Origin: Spirochaetaceae bacterium UBA6243
Lineage (GTDB): Bacteria > Spirochaetota > Spirochaetia > Treponematales > Rectinemataceae
DNA: 29,464 bases
Direction: 5' to 3'
Assembly: GCA_002441395.1 (NCBI GenBank)
Contig: DJVZ01000018.1
Location: 29,412-58,875 of the forward strand
The notes beneath the pieces are model-generated. The model was not told the DNA's origin. It made no database searches and saw only the letters and a list, made by a program, of their open reading frames with translations. Each line of letters begins with the position of its first letter. Position 1 is the first letter of the stretch. The translations under genes and the position numbers were made by a program. Positions 1 to 8,389 of the stretch are shown piece by piece.

Positions 1-1
1 C

Positions 2-382
2 GAAGCCGCCGCGAAAGGTCCTCTCGAAGAGCCTGAATATCTGAAGGCCCTCGCGGCGTGCCAGACTTTCGAACGGGAAAAAGGCATCAGCGCATATGCG
101 GCGAAATACGGGCTCGACGCGATTATTGCCGCGTCCAATGCTCCGGCCTGGAAGACAGACTATCTCTTGGGCGATCATTATGTCGGGGGCAACACGAGTC
201 TCGCAGCCATCGCTGGCTGTCCACACGTCACGGTGCCGGCGGGGTTTGCCGGAGAATTGCCCCTTGGACTTTCAGTGTTTGGTGTGCCGTTCTCCGAAAA
301 GACCTTGATTCGGGTCGGCTTGGCCTTCGAGCATGCGACCTGCGCCCGGCGGGCGCCGAAGTTTGTGCCGAGTTTCTGGTGA
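2..382 (+). CDS. Amidase signature family protein, C-terminal part (partial)
   Basis: The frame is open from the window edge to the TGA at 380-382 and gives the last 126 residues of a protein whose start lies outside the window. The segment GLDAIIAASNAPAW followed by the Gly-Asp-His-Tyr stretch and the GCPHVTVPAGF block is typical of the C-terminal end of amidase-signature enzymes (GatA/amidase family), which hydrolyse or transfer amide nitrogen. The Ser-cisSer-Lys catalytic residues sit in the N-terminal half of this family and are not in view, so activity and substrate cannot be judged. It converges on gltB with 64 bases between stop codons, and I see no clear intrinsic terminator there. 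The family call is fairly safe; GatA itself is less likely than a stand-alone amidase because the C-terminal sequence resembles the latter. Confidence 0.8.
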   Translation, partial: EAAAKGPLEEPEYLKALAACQTFEREKGISAYAAKYGLDAIIAASNAPAWKTDYLLGDHYVGGNTSLAAIAGCPHVTVPAGFAGELPLGLSVFGVPFSEKTLIRVGLAFEHATCARRAPKFVPSFW

Positions 383-446
383 AGGAATAAGGGCAATTCT
401 GTCTGCCGCCTGCATATGCCTGTGGCGCGGGCGCACTGCAAAAGCT

Positions 447-3400
447 TCAGTGTTCGAGCGGCGTCACTTTGAGGAAGAGTGGCAGGTACGCATCCCATTC
501 GTCTAGAATGTGCTTGGCCCTCGGGCTGGCGGTGAACGCATAGTGACGCTCGACGATCCGGCGCAGGCGCTCGATATCCTCTGGCCGGGTGACGCCCGTG
601 ACATCGATATCGGAAGCATTGCAGCGGGTGTCAAAAAGCTGGTCTTCATCGAGCACGTACGCGATACCTCCCGTCATGCCCGCACCGAAATTGATGCCCG
701 TACTTCCTAAAACAGCCACAGTGCCCTCGGTCATGTATTCACACGCATGATTGCCTGTTCCCTCGACGACAGCAAGCGCCCCCGAATTTCGCACGCAGAA
801 ACGCTCGCCGACTGTGCCGTTCAGGTACACTTCGCCCGCAGTCGCGCCGTAGAGACAGACATTGCCTGCGATGACATTGAGCTCGGGCTCGCAGCGCGAC
901 TCAGGTCTGGGCTGCACGACAATGCGCCCGCCGGACAAGCCTTTGCCGAGATAATCGTTTGCTTCCCCATAGAGCCTGAAGAAAATCCCTTTTACAAGAA
1001 AGGCTCCGAAACTCTGTCCTGCGGCGCCGGTGAAATTGACACAGAGGGTATCCGGTTCCAGATCGAGGCCGGCGCGGATGATTTGGCCGCTCAAGGAAGC
1101 TCCGACGGAACGGTCGGAATTGCAGATGGAAAGCGCCAGATCGAGTCTTGACGGAGCGACCGTCCACGAGAAAAGCGGTTCACACTTCTGCAGAAGCTGG
1201 GACTCGGCCTCTGAAATTGAAAAGGGAAGCTGCGCGCCGGGGCGGAAATTTCTCAGACCGGCGGGGGGTAGCGGAATTGCCGGCGCGCCAGCCTCATCGC
1301 TCGCGCTGGTGTCCAACAGCGGGTAGCGTCGCGCGATTTCGAGCGCTTCCACGATGCGGTCAAACGAAAGCTTCTTTTCTTTGGGTGTTGCTGCCCGCGC
1401 GCCGAAATCGAGCAGTTCATATTTGCCGGCTATCTCATCGAGGCTTTTTGCTCCGAGCGATGCGAGAATGACGCGGACATCGTCCGCAAGATACCGAAAC
1501 AACGCAGCGAGATGCTCGGGGCGGCCTTTGAATTTTGCTCTGAATTCAGGTTCTTGCGTCGCGATGCCCGCGGGGCACTTGCCAAGATTGCATTGCCCGC
1601 AGGCAATGCATCCCATCGCGAGCAACGAAAGAGTGCCAAACGCAAATTCCCGTGCTCCCAGTATTGTCGCGATGACCACATCGCGCGCGGTCCGCAGCCG
1701 TCCGTCGACCTGGATTACGGTGTTGATATCGAGGCCGTTCATTGCGAGCACTTGCCGGATTTCAGGCAGCGCCTCTTCCCAGTAACTCCCCGCGTAGTCG
1801 AGCGACGAAAGCGGCGCAGCACCCGTGCCGCCATCGCCCGAAGAGACGATAATACAGTCGGCGCCCGCTTTCGCGACACCGGCCGCCACGGTTCCAATGC
1901 CTGCCTCTGCCGCAAGCTTCACCGCGATCCTGGCGTCCGGATTGACGCAGCGCAGATCATGGACAAGCTGGGAGAGGTCTTCGATGGAGTAGATGTCATG
2001 GTGAGGGGGCGGGCTGATGAGGGTGACTCCCGGTTTGGAATGACGCATCCTGGCTATGTAGTCATTCACTTTGGCGCCGGGGAGCTGTCCTCCCTCTCCC
2101 GGCTTGGCCCCTTGTGCGATTTTGATCTGCAATTCAAGGCCTGTCGCGAGGTATCGGGCGGTCACGCCGAAGCGTCCCGAGGCAATCTGTTTCGAGGCGT
2201 TTTCGGAGGAATAGCCCAGCTCTTTGTAGGAGCAGCGTTCGGAATCCTCTCCGCCCTCGCCCGAATTGCTCCACGAGCCGATGGCATTCGCTCCCGCGGC
2301 GAGAGCCTCGTGCGCTTCTGGGCTCAGGGCTCCCAGAGACATCGCGGCGACGGAGAATCGCTGAATTATCTCTTCCGCGGGTTGCACCTTTTCAAGAGGA
2401 ATGGGCGTCGCCTGTCTGAAACCAAAGAGATCGCGCAGGGCGAAGGGTGGCCGGAGAGAGCTGTCCATGTCATCTGCGTATGCGCGCCACGCCTCTGGCT
2501 CGCCGGAACGGACGGCTTGTGTGAGTTTTACCGCAAGCGCGGCTGGCCAGGGCAGAGCAGCCGGCTCTTTTTGAGAAAGTGGCGTCGTCGGGTACGCGCC
2601 GTTGTCCTTGTGTTCCCGGGCAAATGCGATGCGGTGGCGGCAGAGGATGTCCTGCGCGACGTCTTCCATGTCAATGCCTCCGAAACGGCTTTCGGTGCCC
2701 CTGAAATACCGCGCGACAAGCTCCTCGGAGAGTCCGACCGCCTCGAACAGCCGCGATCCCCTGTAGGAGGAGACCGTGGATATCCCCAGCTTCGACATGA
2801 CCTTCAGGATCCCTTTGTTCAATGCCTCGATATAATTGTCCGCAAGAATTTCCGCACCGCGACCTTCGTTCCACTGAGCGGCAAGCGATGGAATGAGTTC
2901 GAAGGCCATCCATGGATTGACACCACTCGCTCCATAGGCAAGCAGGGCTGCTGTTTCGTGGATATCCCGGGCTTCGCCCGTCTCGACAATGAGTCCTGCG
3001 AGATGGCGTTTTCTGACATCGACAAGATGTGTGTGCAGGGCCGATACGGCGAGGAGGGCGGGAATCGAGGCGTGATCCGCGTCGACACCCCGGTCGCTCA
3101 GGATAATCAGATTGGCGCCGCCGTCGATTTTCTGCGCCGCCTCCGCGCAGAGGTCGTCCAGAGTCTGTTCCAGATCGATGTGTTCTCCATGAATCTGAAA
3201 GAGCATAGAGACAGTGGCGACTTGAAAATCAGGGACTTTAGCGGACCGCAGCGTCTCTATGTCGCTGTTGGAGAAAACAGGTCTCTGCAGTTTGAGTTGC
3301 CGGCAATGCTCAGGGCTTTCCTCAAGAAGATTTTTCTGTGTCCCTACATAGTTTTCGAGCGACATGACCACTGTTTCGCGGTACGAGTCGATGGCGGGGT

Positions 3401-5060
3401 TGGTCACCTGTGCAAAACGCTGACGAAAGTAAGCGGAGAGCGGCACCGAGGTTCTCGAGAGAATGGCAGGAGGCTTTTTGGTTGCCATGGCAGAGGTGGC
3501 TTCCTGTTTTTGAAGCATCATAGGCTTGAGAATGCGTATTGTCTCCTGTCCGTAGAGAAAATATGAGGCGCGTCGCGTCATTTCCTCTGTTGAAACAGGC
3601 CTCTCTCCGTGCGTGTGCAGTTCCTGATCCGCAAACAAACCACGCAGTCCGATATGGTTTGCCTCGAGCCAGCGACGATACGGTTTCTGCCTGCTGATGC
3701 AGGTTTTTATTTCCGTGTCTTTGATGAATCTACCGCTGTCCAAGTCGAGCAGGAACATCTGGCCCGGTCTTAGAATGCCGCGCTCTTCGACTTCCGATTC
3801 ATCGAGATTGAGCACGCCTGCTTCACTTGCTCCAAGAAAATATCCGGTTTTGCTGAGCGAATACCGGAAGGGGCGCAGGCCATTCCGGTCGAGCGCTGCG
3901 CCTACGCGATGCCCATCGGAAAATCCCATGGCGGCGGGGCCATCCCAGGTTTCGAGCATTGCCGCATGAAAATCGTAGAATGCTCTTTTGTCTTTTGAGA
4001 TGCTGAGCCTTTCGCTGAAAGGCTCTTGGACCATCATCATGAATGCATGTTCCGGGCTCCTTCCCGCATGGACGAGCAGCTCGAAAATATTGTCAAAAAT
4101 GGCACTGTCCGAGCCATCTTCTTCGAGTATTGAAACATCATTGAAGAAATCGCTGCCCAAAAGTGTGGATTTCATCGTTGCCTGCCGCGCTTTCATCGAG
4201 TTGATATTCTTGCGCAGCGTGTTGATCTCGCCGTTGTGGGCAATCATCCGGAACGGCTGCGCGAGGGGCCACGAGGGAAAGGTGTTTGTGCTGTATCGCT
4301 GGTGCACAATGGCAAACTGGCTCTCGAAAAGCGGGTCTTCGAGATCGGGGTAGAAAGAGGCGAATTGGGACGCAACGAACATGCCTTTATACACAATCGT
4401 GCGCGATGAGAGCGAGGAAATGTAGAACTGGTCGAGGGAAAAGCCTGCGGTTTTAGCTTCTTTTTCCAAGTATTTCCTGAGAAGAAAAAGTTCGCGCTCA
4501 AGATGGCCGTCAGCATCTTGAACATCGTCGCCCTGATCTTCGGCAATATTTGCCTTTGCAAAGACTGCCTGACAAATCCTCGGCAGGCTTGCGTTCGCCC
4601 GCTCACCGAGCACCTGGGGAAAGACCGGGACATCGCGCCACGCAAGAATTCTGAAACCACGGTGTGCAGAGACGGTCGAGATCAGCGCTTGTGCTTTCAA
4701 AAAGTCGGAATGACCGGCAGGAAGAAACAGCATGCCCAGCCCATAAGGAAGATCATGTGCCGTTTTAATATTGGCGAAGAAGCGCCCGAGGTCCATCTGC
4801 TTCTGAAAGAACCGATCAGGTATTTGACAGAGAATGCCAGCCCCGTCGCCTGTTTTCCTGTCACTGCCGACGGCGCCACGATGCTCAAGATTTCGCAGAA
4901 CCGAGAGTGCATCGATGATTACTCGATGGTTTGCCTTTTTTTTTAGTTCGGCGACAATCCCGATACCACAGGCGTCGTGTTCATCTTCGGCCTTATATAG
5001 GCTGCCGGTCTGGAGATGTCTTTTTGGATAGTTATACAGTTCATTTTTGTGTTTTTGCAT
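447..5060 (-). CDS. gltB: Glutamate synthase, large (alpha) subunit
   Basis: This 1537-residue protein has the full length of a bacterial GltB. It takes the amide nitrogen of glutamine and adds it to 2-oxoglutarate, giving two glutamates; electrons normally come from the GltD subunit. Residues 29-34 (DACGIG) carry the N-terminal amidotransferase nucleophile Cys31, so a propeptide of about 30 residues would be removed. The central and FMN-binding synthase domains follow (for example GEGGEDSERC and AKPGEGGQLPG). The iron-sulfur loop has Cys1151, Cys1157 and Cys1162 in the family's C-x5-C-x4-C spacing, plus an extra Cys1154. The C-terminal part is the Gly-rich beta-helix (GXGXG) domain. The ATG is preceded by CAGGAG about ten bases upstream and by a good promoter. 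No gltD is in the window. Large shadow frames on the opposite strand are not genes. Confidence 0.97.
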   Translation of the reverse strand: MQKHKNELYNYPKRHLQTGSLYKAEDEHDACGIGIVAELKKKANHRVIIDALSVLRNLEHRGAVGSDRKTGDGAGILCQIPDRFFQKQMDLGRFFANIKTAHDLPYGLGMLFLPAGHSDFLKAQALISTVSAHRGFRILAWRDVPVFPQVLGERANASLPRICQAVFAKANIAEDQGDDVQDADGHLERELFLLRKYLEKEAKTAGFSLDQFYISSLSSRTIVYKGMFVASQFASFYPDLEDPLFESQFAIVHQRYSTNTFPSWPLAQPFRMIAHNGEINTLRKNINSMKARQATMKSTLLGSDFFNDVSILEEDGSDSAIFDNIFELLVHAGRSPEHAFMMMVQEPFSERLSISKDKRAFYDFHAAMLETWDGPAAMGFSDGHRVGAALDRNGLRPFRYSLSKTGYFLGASEAGVLNLDESEVEERGILRPGQMFLLDLDSGRFIKDTEIKTCISRQKPYRRWLEANHIGLRGLFADQELHTHGERPVSTEEMTRRASYFLYGQETIRILKPMMLQKQEATSAMATKKPPAILSRTSVPLSAYFRQRFAQVTNPAIDSYRETVVMSLENYVGTQKNLLEESPEHCRQLKLQRPVFSNSDIETLRSAKVPDFQVATVSMLFQIHGEHIDLEQTLDDLCAEAAQKIDGGANLIILSDRGVDADHASIPALLAVSALHTHLVDVRKRHLAGLIVETGEARDIHETAALLAYGASGVNPWMAFELIPSLAAQWNEGRGAEILADNYIEALNKGILKVMSKLGISTVSSYRGSRLFEAVGLSEELVARYFRGTESRFGGIDMEDVAQDILCRHRIAFAREHKDNGAYPTTPLSQKEPAALPWPAALAVKLTQAVRSGEPEAWRAYADDMDSSLRPPFALRDLFGFRQATPIPLEKVQPAEEIIQRFSVAAMSLGALSPEAHEALAAGANAIGSWSNSGEGGEDSERCSYKELGYSSENASKQIASGRFGVTARYLATGLELQIKIAQGAKPGEGGQLPGAKVNDYIARMRHSKPGVTLISPPPHHDIYSIEDLSQLVHDLRCVNPDARIAVKLAAEAGIGTVAAGVAKAGADCIIVSSGDGGTGAAPLSSLDYAGSYWEEALPEIRQVLAMNGLDINTVIQVDGRLRTARDVVIATILGAREFAFGTLSLLAMGCIACGQCNLGKCPAGIATQEPEFRAKFKGRPEHLAALFRYLADDVRVILASLGAKSLDEIAGKYELLDFGARAATPKEKKLSFDRIVEALEIARRYPLLDTSASDEAGAPAIPLPPAGLRNFRPGAQLPFSISEAESQLLQKCEPLFSWTVAPSRLDLALSICNSDRSVGASLSGQIIRAGLDLEPDTLCVNFTGAAGQSFGAFLVKGIFFRLYGEANDYLGKGLSGGRIVVQPRPESRCEPELNVIAGNVCLYGATAGEVYLNGTVGERFCVRNSGALAVVEGTGNHACEYMTEGTVAVLGSTGINFGAGMTGGIAYVLDEDQLFDTRCNASDIDVTGVTRPEDIERLRRIVERHYAFTASPRAKHILDEWDAYLPLFLKVTPLEH

Positions 5061-5089
5061 AAATATGCCAACTCCTGTATTTCTACCGA

Positions 5090-5118
5090 TAGTAACAGGA
5101 GGATGGACCTAAATCAAG
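5090..5118 (-). promoter_or_regulatory. Probable sigma-70 promoter of gltB
   Basis: On the minus strand TTGATT (5118-5113) is followed by a 17-base spacer and TACTAT (5095-5090), preceded by TGT, an extended -10 form. The start would fall near 5083, giving a leader of about 23 bases that contains the CAGGAG ribosome site of gltB. No operator is obvious. Confidence 0.6.
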
Positions 5119-5398
5119 TGGAATGTTCTGCGTTCTTCAGTATTTGGTCTTGCGTACAATCTACAAAATGTGCCTGAAAAAACCCGATTCCGCGGGCCTT
5201 TCATTGCGCTCGGTCTGATGATGAATTATGCTAGAAAATATGAGTGTATGCATTTTCGAAGATGCAGTGCACAGGGACAAGCGGACCGCCACAGCCGGAG
5301 TTCAGGCGATTCGCGTGGCAATCGCGGTCATTACTCGGTAACTTTCTGTCATTCATACGATTTTTCAAGGGAAGAGATTCTTATATAAACAAAATACA
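5119..5398. other. Intergenic region between divergent gltB and the rubrerythrin-like gene
   Basis: Together with the gltB leader this makes a gene-free stretch of about 350 bases. The left edge holds the gltB promoter. The right edge has an AT-rich TTATATAAAC (5381-5390) that could supply a -10 box for the plus-strand gene, without a convincing -35. The short frames inside it lack ribosome sites and family resemblance. I see no tRNA, riboswitch-like fold or repeat, although a folding search could still find a small RNA here. Confidence 0.4.
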
Positions 5399-5409
5399 AG
5401 GAGGTACAA

Positions 5410-5901
5410 ATGGAACATGCGTATGGCCCAATTTTTTCGAATCTCGCCAAGGCTTGCGAAAAGCAGTTCCGGACAAGGGAGGCAGAGCTCCTGTGGAAGC
5501 TCTCCGGTTATTTCGATGGCGCTGTGCCTTCTGTCGGAGAGGTTTTAAGTTCCGGACGGGCTGATCGGGCGGGGCCTTCTCTTGATGCGCGGAAGCCGGC
5601 AAGCTTCCAGGGATTGGCTGCTGCCTTAGCGGCCGATGAGACAGAGCATTTCGATTCCATAAAAACGGAGGCAACGGCCGCAAAGGATCGGGGGGCGCTT
5701 CGCATGACGGTTTGGGGCAGCAAAGTCAATGCTATTCAGCAGTCAGTCGTAGAGCGTTATGCAAAACAAGGTGATGCTTTGCTGCAGGATAAGTCGGTTT
5801 TTGTCTGTGAGGCGTGCGGATTTATCTTTATCGGGCAGGAAGCGCCTGAGATATGCCCTGTATGCAAGGCTCCGCGAAGCCGCTTCTCAAAGATAAGCTA
5901 G
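5410..5901 (+). CDS. Rubrerythrin-like protein with C-terminal rubredoxin domain
   Basis: A protein of 163 residues. The C-terminal 35 residues form a rubredoxin-type iron site with two Cys pairs, Cys133-x2-Cys136 and Cys149-x2-Cys152, as in rubrerythrins, which reduce peroxide in anaerobes. The helical N-terminal part is not a clean rubrerythrin diiron domain: I see a single E-x-x-H motif (Glu77, His80) where the family normally has two, and an unusual Gly/Pro-rich stretch at 33-60. It may therefore bind one metal, a changed diiron site, or serve only as an electron carrier. The start is fixed by AGGAGG seven bases before the ATG. The stop TAG overlaps the ribosome site of the next gene, so the two are surely co-transcribed and probably share electrons. 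Confidence 0.82.
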   Translation: MEHAYGPIFSNLAKACEKQFRTREAELLWKLSGYFDGAVPSVGEVLSSGRADRAGPSLDARKPASFQGLAAALAADETEHFDSIKTEATAAKDRGALRMTVWGSKVNAIQQSVVERYAKQGDALLQDKSVFVCEACGFIFIGQEAPEICPVCKAPRSRFSKIS

Positions 5902-5911
5902 GAGGAAAGAT

Positions 5912-6442
5912 ATGCACGCGGCAAGAAATTTGCGTCTTTGCACAAAAGATTGTATATGCCTTTTTGTGTGCCCAACAAAAGCGACCGATACCGAAAATGG
6001 GCAAGTCGATTTTTCCAAGTGTCTGGATGGCTGCAGACTCTGTGTCGATGCCTGCCCATCGCATGCAATTTACCTTGTCAATGCCAATTATGCAGAGCCG
6101 GCCCCAAAAGCTCGTCGAGTCTCTGAAAAGGCGTTTGCTCTTCTCGACAGAAAGGCAGGCGAAGAGGCGATGGTGAAACAAATGCTTGTCAAGGCTGCGG
6201 TCCCCGGTAAAGACGCGGTCAATACAGCCAATGCAGGCGCGGCCTTGGTTTTGAAAGCGCTCGAAAAATCCCTGCGCATCGTGGCAGAGGATGCGGCTCG
6301 CGAAGCGGCCTATATGCTGCCGCAGAGTTCATCGACACAGATGCTCATCGAGACCTTGCTTCAAGATCGCCCAAAGTGTGGTGAAGGACAATTTCCTGAA
6401 CAGGAATTGCGGGAATTGAAAGGGCTTTTGTCGAGAACCTGA
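5912..6442 (+). CDS. 4Fe-4S dicluster ferredoxin-type protein
   Basis: A 176-residue cytoplasmic protein with two cysteine clusters in the first 50 residues. The first is Cys10, Cys14, Cys16, Cys20-Pro (C-x3-C-x-C-x3-CP). The second is Cys37, Cys41, Cys44, Cys48-Pro (C-x3-C-x2-C-x3-CP). Both resemble ferredoxin motifs but are shifted from the usual C-x2-C-x2-C-x3-CP. The remaining 120 residues are helical, Ala-rich and have no family I can name. AGGAGG lies directly upstream and overlaps the stop of the rubrerythrin-like gene, with a ten-base gap between frames. The likely role is to pass low-potential electrons to or from that partner, for instance in oxidative-stress defence; this is inferred from context only. 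Confidence 0.8.
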   Translation: MHAARNLRLCTKDCICLFVCPTKATDTENGQVDFSKCLDGCRLCVDACPSHAIYLVNANYAEPAPKARRVSEKAFALLDRKAGEEAMVKQMLVKAAVPGKDAVNTANAGAALVLKALEKSLRIVAEDAAREAAYMLPQSSSTQMLIETLLQDRPKCGEGQFPEQELRELKGLLSRT

Positions 6443-6462
6443 ACTTGTAGAGACGGCCATAA

Positions 6463-7113
6463 TTATATTTCGCTCACGCCGGGCCGCATTGGCACAAACG
6501 CCACGTCGAGCAGCGCTTCGGTATCGAAATGCGCGTTGCGCCTCGTCATGCGCACCAGCGTCTGCATGCCCAAGGGCCCTATGGGTGCAATGATCCTGCC
6601 ACCGTCAACGAGCTGATGCAGAATTGTCTTCGGAATATCGAATGGGGCAGCGCTCAAAATAATCGCATCGAACGGCGCTTTTTCAGCCCAGCCGAAAAAA
6701 CCGTCACCCAGCCACACCTGCACATTGTCGATCTCCAGAGATTCAAGTACCGCACGTGCTCGTTCCAGCAGAATGGCAATCCGTTCCACGCTGTAGATTT
6801 CTTTGGCAAGCATGGAGAGCACCGCCGTTTGATAGCCCGAACCTGTGCCGATTTCGAGTACCCGCTCATTTCCTTTGAGCAAGAGCGCTTCGGCCATGAA
6901 CGCGACAATGTAAGGCTGAGAAATCGTTTGCCCGGATCCTATAGGCAGGGGATAATCATCGTAGGCTTCGGCTCTGTATGGCAAAGGCGCAAAAAGATGC
7001 CGAGGGACCTTGCGCATGGCCTCAAGCACCCGCTTATTCCGGATGCCCCGCGCGGCAATCTGAGAACGAACCATAAAATCGCGCTCGTCTTTGCGCTCAT
7101 TGCAGGTTATCAT
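6463..7113 (-). CDS. pcm: Protein-L-isoaspartate O-methyltransferase
   Basis: A 216-residue enzyme that methylates isoaspartyl residues in damaged proteins using S-adenosylmethionine, starting their repair. The family hallmarks are in order: MVRSQIAARGI near residue 14, VPRHLFAP, the substrate and cofactor loop GSGQTISQPYIVAFM, SAM motif I VLEIGTGSGYQTAVL, and the C-terminal VDGGRIIAPIG. Length is normal. The chosen ATG at 7113 has no clear Shine-Dalgarno sequence; the internal ATG before VRSQI is a possible alternative, but homologues usually carry about ten residues before that motif, which favours the longer form. It converges with the ferredoxin gene, 20 bases away. Confidence 0.95.
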   Translation of the reverse strand: MITCNERKDERDFMVRSQIAARGIRNKRVLEAMRKVPRHLFAPLPYRAEAYDDYPLPIGSGQTISQPYIVAFMAEALLLKGNERVLEIGTGSGYQTAVLSMLAKEIYSVERIAILLERARAVLESLEIDNVQVWLGDGFFGWAEKAPFDAIILSAAPFDIPKTILHQLVDGGRIIAPIGPLGMQTLVRMTRRNAHFDTEALLDVAFVPMRPGVSEI

Positions 7114-7128
7114 GTTTTTCTACCGTCA

Positions 7129-7137
7129 ATTATAGCA
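7129..7137 (-). promoter_or_regulatory. Extended -10 promoter upstream of pcm
   Basis: On the minus strand the sequence TGCTATAAT gives a perfect -10 hexamer with the TG extension. No -35 box is seen at the right distance, which is acceptable for extended -10 promoters. The predicted start is only about eight to ten bases before the pcm ATG, so the leader would be very short. Confidence 0.5.
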
Positions 7138-7280
7138 TACGGAGTGGTTTTTATTTAGGCATGGACCTGAGCACATTGAATTCTGATGTGGCTAATTTTT
7201 GCAACAGCTCAAGAAATAAAATTTGTGTTTTTCGGGAATCTGTGTTACATGTTAAAATATAAAATCCTGCGGAGGGCTAT

Positions 7281-8333
7281 ATGATATTGCAAATAATCAT
7301 GAAGAGGAATTCTGATCCGATCATTGCAGCCGAAAACGCAGTCGGGTATGCACGCATGGCAGGAATTTATAATGGAGCTGGCTTTGAAGCCTATTTCTCA
7401 TATGCAAATGAAATTGACGATATTGTATCGATTATTTCAGAAAACAGGCCTGATTTGGTGCTCTGTGGGATGGACCATTTGCCGGATAAAATCGGTGATG
7501 TCAGTATATCACATAACGTCCATAAATGGTTTGAAGAGCATCACGTCAATTATGTTGGTTCTGATCCTGAGACGATAGAACGGGCGCTTTCCAAAGCCGC
7601 GCTCAAACGCAGATGGGAAGAAAATGGAATTCGGACACCAGCATTTGTGTTCGTGGATGGCGCCTCTCAGGATTACGGATCCGCTCTTGAAAGGCTTGTG
7701 TCGCTCGATGCCTTTCCTTATATCATGAAGCCTGAAAATCTCGGCAACTCCAAGGGCATCGATGAGGACAACATAGCCTGGAATGCGGACAAGCTCGAAC
7801 CTACGCTTAAGAGAATGCGTTCGCGGTATGGAGGAGCCATTCTTGTCGAGCACTACCTCGGCGCGTATCCCGATGTCAGGGAAATTACCTGCGCCATGAT
7901 ACAAGGAGTCGAGGCTATGCAGTGCATGCCCGCTCAGATCAGTTTTCTGCAGCCTAAGCGCTTTCATCTTATTACCACCAACGACAAAGATGGCCATCGC
8001 ACAGTCATGAGTCCGCTTGAATCGAAAATGGCGGCTTCCTTTGTGCCTTTTGCGCGGGCGGCATTTGAATCGGCGGGCATGCGCGATTATGCCCGGGGCG
8101 ATTTTTTCTTCGCGGATGGAAAACTGTGGGCAATTGAAATTAACGGTCAGCCGATGATTCCGGATCGGTGGTTTGAAGGGGCGGTGCAGTTTGCAGGCTT
8201 ATCTGAGGCACAGTATCTCGTGGGCATTGTCGCTGCGGGATATCGGCGGCTCCGGTCGAAAAACCGCATCGCAGGATCTTTGCCGGAGGGGGCGCAAGCC
8301 CTTCTCAAGGGAACGGTGCTGGGTGGTTTCTGA
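7281..8333 (+). CDS. ATP-grasp ligase, D-alanine-D-alanine ligase-like
   Basis: A 350-residue protein with the layout of Ddl-type ATP-grasp enzymes, which activate a carboxylate as acyl phosphate and join it to an amine. An N-terminal pre-ATP-grasp domain ends near YVGSDPETIERALSKAALK, equivalent to the Ddl segment before the ATP-binding lid. PYIMKPENLGNSKGI matches the ATP-lysine region. Glu286-Ile-Asn288 (AIEINGQP) corresponds to the Mg-binding E-x-N near the C-terminus. It is unlikely to be the cell-wall Ddl: the sequence around these motifs differs, and no murein gene is nearby. It leads a cluster with a B12 mutase-like and an opine-dehydrogenase-like gene, which suggests ligation of unusual amino acids. 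PylC of pyrrolysine synthesis is an ATP-grasp precedent. GGAGGG precedes the ATG at good distance. Confidence 0.85.
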   Translation: MILQIIMKRNSDPIIAAENAVGYARMAGIYNGAGFEAYFSYANEIDDIVSIISENRPDLVLCGMDHLPDKIGDVSISHNVHKWFEEHHVNYVGSDPETIERALSKAALKRRWEENGIRTPAFVFVDGASQDYGSALERLVSLDAFPYIMKPENLGNSKGIDEDNIAWNADKLEPTLKRMRSRYGGAILVEHYLGAYPDVREITCAMIQGVEAMQCMPAQISFLQPKRFHLITTNDKDGHRTVMSPLESKMAASFVPFARAAFESAGMRDYARGDFFFADGKLWAIEINGQPMIPDRWFEGAVQFAGLSEAQYLVGIVAAGYRRLRSKNRIAGSLPEGAQALLKGTVLGGF

Positions 8334-8389
8334 ATACAGTCTTGCCATTCAGAAAATCCACGAGGCTGCCGTTCAAAGGAGACTTATGA

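Noticed and set aside
1512..3566. Long plus-strand open frame of 684 codons opposite gltB
   Set aside because: It lies wholly antisense to a clear gltB, is Arg-rich with no family resemblance and reflects the codon bias of a GC-rich gene.
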